9,248 bases of DNA from Actinoplanes rectilineatus. GTDB taxonomy: Bacteria; Actinomycetota; Actinomycetes; Mycobacteriales; Micromonosporaceae. Each line of letters begins with the position of its first letter. The first letter of the stretch is position 1. Positions 5,077-9,248 of the stretch are shown here, one piece after another. Position numbers and translations under genes: made by a program. The stretch covers positions 1 to 9,248 of the forward strand of contig NZ_JZKF01000154.1 in NCBI RefSeq assembly GCF_000962825.1. The letters are read 5' to 3'. A model generated the notes under the pieces. It searched no databases and was not told where the DNA came from. It saw only the letters and a list, made by a program, of their open reading frames with translations.

Positions 5077-6306
5077 CCGCTGACTCCACAGGGCCTGGCC
5101 GGACCGGTCGCGGATGGTCACCGCGGGCGGGCCGGCCAGGTCGATCTCCACGTCCAGGTGGTCGTCGCCGGAGCGGGAACGGGTGCGGTAGACGTAGCGG
5201 GTGTTGGTCAGCTCGCGGCTCTCGGTGGTCGCGGTGGTCAGCCACGGGTGGCGGCGGCGCAATCCGATCAGCTCCTGGTGCGCACGGTGCACGTCCTTGC
5301 CCCAGTCGGCCAGGCCGGCGGGCTGTTCGGGGAACTCCGGGCGCACCGCGTCGTCGCCGCCGATCCGGTCCTCCTTGACGCCGGTGAAGCCCTGCTCGTC
5401 GCCGGCGTACACTGACGGGATCCCGCCGACGGTCATCACCACCGCGCAGGCGGCCACCGCCCCGTCGGCCCCGGCCAGGCTGGCGATCCGGGTGACGTCG
5501 TGGTTGCCGGCGAAGGTGTTCGGCACGAAGGTTTCCAGGAAACCGTTGTGCCGGGTCAGCGCCCAGTCCAGTTCGAACAGGTTGCGGTCCCGCAGGCTGG
5601 ACCAGAGGGCCTTCCACAGCTCGTACTGGGTGACGGAGTCGACGCCGGACGCCGCCACGAACCCCGGGTAGTCGCCGTGGATGACCTCGCCGAGGAACCA
5701 CGCGTCGGGGTGCTTCTCCCGAACGCGGGGCAGGACCCGGGACCAGAAGGCCGGATCGACCGAGTACGCCGCGTCCAGCCGCCACCCGTCGATCCCGCGG
5801 TCCAGCCAGTGTTCCAGGACCGCGGCGGTGTAGTCCACGGCCTGCGCGGACCGGTGGTCGAGCCGGGCCAGGCCGGGGTGCCCCTCGAAGAGCCGCGGCG
5901 TGCGGGCCGCCCAGTCGATGTCGAACAGGCCGGCGGCCGGGCTGTCCGGGCCGTCGCGCAGCGCCCGCAGCAGCTCGGGGTGGTCGCTGCCGACGTGACT
6001 GAAGACGCCGTCGAGCACGATCCGCAGCCCCCGCGCCCGGCAGGCCGCCACCAGGTCGTCGAAGTCGCCGTCGTCGCCGAGCCGCGGGTCGATCCGGAAC
6101 TGGTCGAGGCTGTCGTATCCGTGGGTGGCGGCGGCGAAGACCGGTCCGAGCAGCAGCCCGGAGGCGCCCAGCTCGATGGCGTAGTCCAGCCAGGGCAGCA
6201 GGCGGCGCAGCCGGGGTGCGGGGGACGGGCCGGCGTCGCGGATCGGCGCGCCGGTGAAGCCGAGCGGATAGACGTGCCACCAGATGGCGTGGTCGACCCA
6301 GGACAT
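5071..6306 (-). CDS. GH13 alpha-amylase-family glycoside hydrolase, cytoplasmic
   Basis: A 411-residue protein (MSWVDHAIWWHVYPLGFTGA) with a complete GH13 catalytic barrel. Region I is DGVFSH (99-104); the nucleophile is Asp178 in GIDGWRLDAA; the acid/base is Glu207 in FLGEVIH; the transition-state Asp270 is in AGNHD; and GGIPSVYAGDEQG (294-306) closes the barrel. There is no signal peptide, so it should act inside the cell on imported alpha-glucans, for example maltodextrin-like or branched oligosaccharides; exact specificity cannot be read. It is shorter than most GH13 enzymes, having a small C-terminal beta region (about 350-411) and no carbohydrate-binding module. AGGAGG lies 4 bases before the ATG. 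The divergent TetR gene and the shared symmetric operator predict local repression, with the outer operator arm overlapping this ribosome binding site. Confidence 0.93.
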   Translation of the reverse strand: MSWVDHAIWWHVYPLGFTGAPIRDAGPSPAPRLRRLLPWLDYAIELGASGLLLGPVFAAATHGYDSLDQFRIDPRLGDDGDFDDLVAACRARGLRIVLDGVFSHVGSDHPELLRALRDGPDSPAAGLFDIDWAARTPRLFEGHPGLARLDHRSAQAVDYTAAVLEHWLDRGIDGWRLDAAYSVDPAFWSRVLPRVREKHPDAWFLGEVIHGDYPGFVAASGVDSVTQYELWKALWSSLRDRNLFELDWALTRHNGFLETFVPNTFAGNHDVTRIASLAGADGAVAACAVVMTVGGIPSVYAGDEQGFTGVKEDRIGGDDAVRPEFPEQPAGLADWGKDVHRAHQELIGLRRRHPWLTTATTESRELTNTRYVYRTRSRSGDDHLDVEIDLAGPPAVTIRDRSGQALWSQRG

Positions 6307-6313
6307 GGCGCCT

Positions 6314-6359
6314 CCTATTGAACCGGATTCACTAACGTTAGTGAGGCTAGTTCAATAGG
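6314..6359. promoter_or_regulatory. Nested symmetric operator between the GH13 and TetR genes
   Basis: A perfect 14-bp palindrome, CACTAACGTTAGTG (6330-6343), is flanked at equal 6-bp distances by a second perfect pair of arms, CCTATTGAAC (6314-6323) and GTTCAATAGG (6350-6359). All four arms share one centre, between 6336 and 6337. Palindromes of this kind in a TetR/target divergent region are typical TetR-family operators. Weak promoter-like elements fit on each strand: TTCACT (6328-6333) with TTCAAT (6351-6356) for TetR, and a mirror TTCAAT on the - strand for GH13. A TAGGAT at 6363-6368 could alternatively give a leaderless TetR transcript. Confidence 0.85.
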
Positions 6360-6374
6360 CGCTAGGATGCCACC

Positions 6375-6974
6375 GTGGCACGTACCGACCGGCAGCCCCG
6401 CCAGCGACTCGACCCGGACGAACGGCGGGCCGCGATCCTCACCGCGGCCGCCGTCGAGTTCGCACGCCAGGCGTACCCCCAAGTCAAGATCTCCACGATC
6501 GCGGCGCAAGCCGGCGCCTCCGACGCTCTGGTGTACCGCTACTTCGCCGGCAAGGACGACCTCTACGCGGAGGTCGTCCGCCGCGCCCTGCGGGAACTGC
6601 TCGAACGCCAGGACGCGGCCCTCGCCGCGCTGCCCGCCGGGGTGCCGGTGCGAGACCGGGTCCGCGCGATGGTGATCGTCCACCTGGACCACGTCGCCGA
6701 ACAGCCGGCGTCCTGGGCGCTGCCGCTCAACCACCCGTCCGTCGTCGACGGTGTCCGTGCCGAGGCCCGCCGCGACCAGGTGGAGCACCTGCGGAGCCTG
6801 CTCGCGCCGAACGAGCAGCTGCGGCACGCGTACGCGCTGTGGGGCTGGTTCGGTCTTCTGGATGCCGCCTGCCTGCACTGGGCCGGCCGGGGCTGCCCAC
6901 CGGACGACCGCTGGTCCCTGATCGACGCCGCACTGGGCGCGCTGGAAGGCGCCCTCGGCGACTGGGCGGCCTGA
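6375..6974 (+). CDS. TetR-family transcriptional regulator
   Basis: A 199-residue protein with a standard TetR N-terminal DNA-binding domain: RRAAILTAAAVEFARQAYPQ (17-36), then the helix-turn-helix VKISTIAAQAGASDALVYRY (37-56), FAGKDDLYAEVV and a helical ligand/dimer domain whose C-terminal part includes LRHAYALWGWFGLLDAACLHW. The GTG start at 6375 has AGGA at 6364-6367, 7 bases upstream. A TAGGAT -10-like element at 6363-6368 would also put the transcript start at this codon. An overlapping ATG at 6367 in another frame gives unrelated sequence and was not used. It is divergent from the GH13 gene across 68 bp that hold the nested palindrome, so autorepression and repression of GH13 are likely; the inducer is unknown. 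It converges on the xylanase gene. Confidence 0.92.
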   Translation: MARTDRQPRQRLDPDERRAAILTAAAVEFARQAYPQVKISTIAAQAGASDALVYRYFAGKDDLYAEVVRRALRELLERQDAALAALPAGVPVRDRVRAMVIVHLDHVAEQPASWALPLNHPSVVDGVRAEARRDQVEHLRSLLAPNEQLRHAYALWGWFGLLDAACLHWAGRGCPPDDRWSLIDAALGALEGALGDWAA

Positions 6975-7029
6975 ATTCATGTCCGATCTCGGACTGATCG
7001 CGCAGTTGATGTCCCAGTTGTGAGGAAAT

Positions 7030-7075
7030 GATCCTGCGGCGCCCACTCGTGCCAAGCGGGCGCCGCCTCCGGATC
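7030..7075. terminator. Bidirectional hairpin terminator between the TetR and xylanase genes
   Basis: A perfect 9-bp GC stem, GCGGCGCCC (7036-7044) with GGGCGCCGC (7058-7066), has a 13-nt loop. It is extended by GATCC (7030-7034) pairing with GGATC (7071-7075) across a small internal loop. It lies between two convergent genes and ends just before the xylanase stop (7080-7078). There is no clear T-tract, as is common in high-GC actinomycetes. A smaller hairpin, GTCCGA/TCGGAC (6981-6994), precedes it right after the TetR stop. Confidence 0.75.
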
Positions 7076-7077
7076 GC

Positions 7078-8976
7078 TCAGAGAACGGTGCAGGCCGTCC
7101 CGTTCACGGTGAAGGCCGTCGGCGCCGGGTTGCCGCCGGTCCAGCTGCCGAGGAAACCGGCCGTCGCCGAGCCGCCGCCCGCGACCGCCCCGTTCCACGA
7201 CGTGTTGGTGACGGTCACCGCCGTCCCGGACTGCGCCACCGTGCCGTTCCAGAGCTGGGTGACGGTCTGCCCGCCGGTGAACGCCCATGTCAGGGTCCAG
7301 CCGGTCCAGGCCGTGGTCCCGGTGTTCGCGACCTTCACCTCACCCTGGAACCCGCCGGTCCAGCTGCCGGTGACCCGGTAGGTGACGGCACATCCCGAGG
7401 TGCCCGGAGGTGTCTGTTCGATCTTGGACGGGTCCACCACGCCCCAGTATGCCGACTTGGCCTGGAGCACCGTGTCGAACAGCAGCGGCGCGTCCTTGCG
7501 GGTCACCGGGAACGTGTCCAGCCAGGTGTTGTCGTCGGCCAGTCCCCACAGCGTGACCGAGGTGATCTCCCCGGCGAACTCGCGGAACAGCGCGAACATG
7601 TCCCGGTACACGTACGCCTGCTGCAGCAGCCGATCGGCCGGCGGCGCCGGGAACGACTCGCCGCTGCCGGTGTAGATGCTCACGTCCATCTCGGTGATCT
7701 GCTGCTCCACGCCCAGCGGCACGAACTTCTGCAGCATCGCCCGGGTGTCGGCCACCGACGGCCAGCTCACGTTGATGTGCATCTGGTGCCCGACGCAGTC
7801 GACCGGCACACCCTCCGTGCGCAGCTGCGACACCAGGGCGAACAGGGCGTCCCGTTTGGCCGCGACGTTCGTGTTGTAGTCGTTGATGCACAGTGTCGCG
7901 GCCGGCAGCACCTCCCGGGCCACCCGGAACGCCGTCCGGATGTAGTCCAGACCGGTCACCGTGAACCAGGTGCTGCGGCGCATCCCGTCCGCCTGGCTCT
8001 CGTCGATCACCTCGTTGACCACGTCCCACACGCCGATGTCGTCGCCGTAGTGGCCGGCCACGTTGCGGATGTGGTTCTCCAGCCGGCCGAGCAGGAGTTC
8101 CTTGTCCTCGGCGGTGGCCGTCATCGGCTGGCCGTCGGCGCCGAGGAACACCCAGGCCGGTGTCTGGTTGTGCCAGACCAGGGTGTGCCCGCGGACGGCG
8201 GTGCCGTGCGCCTTCGCCCAGGCGATCAGCGGGTCGGCCTGCGTGTAGGTGAAGGTGTTCTCGCTGGGTTCGGTGGCGTCCCACTTCAGCGCGTTGCCCG
8301 GTGTGACGCTGGCGAAGTGCTTGGCGAGCAGCTGACCGTGTTCGGTCACCGTCTCGGCCCCGGTGATCGCCGCCCCGACCGGGAACTCGGTGACCACGTC
8401 CTTGACGCTGGGGATGTCGGTCTGGATCGGCAGCGCCGGCACGTAACTGGCGGTCACGTCGTCGATGAAGAACGCGCCGGTCGTCGACGCGGTCTCCACG
8501 TAGATCCGCAGGAACTCGACGTCGGTGGCCAGGGTGTAGCGCCCGGTCAGGTTCGTCCAGCCGCCGGAGGTGACCGCGGTGTTGCCGGCCACCTGGTCGT
8601 AGGCGGCGACGCCACCGGTGCGGCGTTCCACGCTGAGCCGCGCGTTGTCCGAGCCGGACGCCGTCCGTACCCACACCGAGATCGTGTAGGCGGTGCCCTT
8701 CACGAACGTGTCCAGCACGTCGAGCGAGGGTCCCTGCCAGGTCGCGGTGCGCCCGCTGACCGACAGGCTGCCGGTCCCGCCGTGCGCGACGGTGGTGCTG
8801 GGCGCCAGCGTCTCGGCCGAGCGTCCCGCCCAGCCCTGGACGGTGCCGTCCTCGAAGTCACTGGTCAGGACGGTGATCGGGGTGGGGTCGGCGACCGCGC
8901 TCGCGGCCGCCGTGACGGCGGTGAGAGGAGCCGCGACCAGCAGGGTGGTCACGGCCAGCCGCGCGAGTGCGCGCAT
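7078..8976 (-). CDS. Secreted endo-1,4-beta-xylanase (GH10) with N-terminal CBM22-like and C-terminal CBM2 domains
   Basis: A 632-residue precursor. A Sec-type signal peptide (MRALARLAVTTLLVAAPLTA and on to ASAVA, about residues 1-29) precedes a CBM22/CBM4_9-like module (about 36-178, DFEDGTVQGW to FFIDDVTASY). The GH10 barrel (about 185-515) has the acid/base Glu322 in WDVVNE and the nucleophile Glu429 in ITEMDVS, plus the GH10 hallmarks GHTLVWHNQTPAWV and HQMHI. A short linker (TPPGTSG) leads to a CBM2 cellulose-binding module (529-631) with paired Cys529/Cys629 and many exposed-type Trp residues (such as 539, 557, 576, 594). It cuts internal xylan bonds in plant cell walls while bound to cellulose. 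AAGGAG lies 7 bases before the ATG at 8976, which is why the in-frame ATG at 9048 was rejected; that one also overlaps the promoter. Confidence 0.96.
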   Translation of the reverse strand: MRALARLAVTTLLVAAPLTAVTAAASAVADPTPITVLTSDFEDGTVQGWAGRSAETLAPSTTVAHGGTGSLSVSGRTATWQGPSLDVLDTFVKGTAYTISVWVRTASGSDNARLSVERRTGGVAAYDQVAGNTAVTSGGWTNLTGRYTLATDVEFLRIYVETASTTGAFFIDDVTASYVPALPIQTDIPSVKDVVTEFPVGAAITGAETVTEHGQLLAKHFASVTPGNALKWDATEPSENTFTYTQADPLIAWAKAHGTAVRGHTLVWHNQTPAWVFLGADGQPMTATAEDKELLLGRLENHIRNVAGHYGDDIGVWDVVNEVIDESQADGMRRSTWFTVTGLDYIRTAFRVAREVLPAATLCINDYNTNVAAKRDALFALVSQLRTEGVPVDCVGHQMHINVSWPSVADTRAMLQKFVPLGVEQQITEMDVSIYTGSGESFPAPPADRLLQQAYVYRDMFALFREFAGEITSVTLWGLADDNTWLDTFPVTRKDAPLLFDTVLQAKSAYWGVVDPSKIEQTPPGTSGCAVTYRVTGSWTGGFQGEVKVANTGTTAWTGWTLTWAFTGGQTVTQLWNGTVAQSGTAVTVTNTSWNGAVAGGGSATAGFLGSWTGGNPAPTAFTVNGTACTVL

Positions 8977-9046
8977 GTGCCGGCTCCTTCTTCTCCGGGG
9001 GTACGCCGGAAGCCTCTCCGGGGACACAGGAAATTCATCGACAGTC

Positions 9047-9075
9047 ATCGTTGCATGGGAGCGCTCCCGTTACAA
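9047..9075 (-). promoter_or_regulatory. Putative xylanase promoter with a CebR/CelR-type operator between -35 and -10
   Basis: The 12-bp perfect palindrome GGGAGCGCTCCC (9057-9068) matches the CebR/CelR (LacI-family) operator TGGGAGCGCTCCCA at 13 of 14 positions (here TGGGAGCGCTCCCG, 9056-9069, + strand). On the - strand TTGTAA (9075-9070) and AACGAT (9052-9047) are 17 bp apart and would act as -35 and -10, with the box filling the spacer. The leader would be about 64 nt. The box is confident; the promoter hexamers are modest matches. Confidence 0.8.
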
Positions 9076-9076
9076 C

Positions 9077-9248
9077 GGCGTGAACGGCGCGTTTCCGCGG
9101 CGCTGACGGACTGCCGGGGAAATGCGGATGCCCCGCCCGGCCGTGATCACTAGCCTCGGCCCTTCGTTAAGGGTGTCCAAGGACTGGGCCGGAAATAGAG
9201 AAGTGCCCTCTGGTCAGGGAAAATAGGGCTTGTCGAGAGTCCTGTTAA
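9077..9248. other. Intergenic region upstream of the xylanase promoter; no gene supported
   Basis: I see no convincing coding sequence here on either strand. The GC content drops toward the end. A 14-bp inverted repeat, CCCTT/AAGGG around CGTT (9160-9173), and the palindrome GTGATCAC (9143-9150) are present. Two similar GGAAATAG-like strings (9191-9198 and GGAAAATAG at 9218-9226) follow. This may be the upstream region of a gene beyond the window edge, but no promoter can be assigned. Confidence 0.4.

Noticed and set aside
6979..7023. 14-residue open frame MSDLGLIAQLMSQL just after the TetR gene
   Set aside because: No ribosome binding site, overlaps a hairpin, and too short to judge from one sequence.
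6315..7055. Minus-strand open frame of 246 residues opposite the TetR gene
   Set aside because: It covers the operator region and reads as low-complexity shadow sequence; the + strand has a clear TetR helix-turn-helix.
7777..9153. Long + strand open frame of 458 residues opposite the xylanase
   Set aside because: It is a high-GC shadow of the GH10 gene (His/Arg/Gly/Val-rich, no motifs), while the - strand shows signal peptide, catalytic residues and two binding modules.
9122..9226. 34-residue open frame starting MRMPRPAVITSLG
   Set aside because: Poor spacing of the GGGGA upstream, codon third positions unlike the real genes, and no recognisable content.

Overview
The window is very GC-rich, with codons that almost always end in G or C, GTG starts, leaderless-type promoters, a secreted modular xylanase and a CebR-type operator. 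This points to a saprophytic, mycelial actinomycete. The repertoire fits the Micromonosporaceae (Actinoplanes and relatives), but that is an inference from style and not from a marker gene.

Layout. The first 59 bases are the tail of an unidentified + strand gene. It converges on a short-chain dehydrogenase-like gene (993..76, -), which is divergent from an HxlR-type regulator (1042..1407, +). A tandem 21-22 bp repeat (1393-1537) fills the gap between the HxlR gene and the next gene, and contains the stop codons of both. On the - strand, reading right to left, come a GAF-GGDEF-EAL cyclic-di-GMP protein (3871..2168), an ArsR-type repressor (2145..1849) and a small hypothetical protein (1794..1528). 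Facing the GGDEF-EAL gene, across a region with a nested hairpin, is a + strand gene for a probable membrane-anchored protein (to 5069). Its N-terminus appears frameshifted or lacks a normal start codon. It ends one base from the stop of a cytoplasmic GH13 amylase-family gene (6306..5071, -). The GH13 gene is divergent from a TetR-type regulator (6375..6974, +), and a 46-bp nested, bilaterally symmetric palindrome lies between them. A strong hairpin follows the TetR gene. The last gene is a secreted xylanase, CBM22-like/GH10/CBM2 (8976..7078, -), under a CebR-like box placed between plausible -35 and -10 elements. The last 200 bases upstream of it hold no gene that I can support.

How the genes work together. 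The right half is about plant polysaccharides. The secreted xylanase breaks down hemicellulose while anchored to cellulose, probably derepressed by cello-oligosaccharides through a CebR-type repressor encoded elsewhere. The intracellular GH13 enzyme probably handles imported alpha-glucans under the local TetR protein. The left half holds regulator/enzyme pairs (HxlR/SDR, ArsR) and one c-di-GMP enzyme that looks built for degradation: its EAL site is intact and its GGDEF motif is altered. I did not find a wholly new defence or biosynthetic system. The most unusual content is structural: three short tandem repeats within the first 3.7 kb, two of them in frame inside genes and one holding two convergent stop codons; the symmetric TetR/GH13 operator; the broken-looking start of the membrane-protein gene; and a promoter set into the 3' end of the GGDEF-EAL gene.
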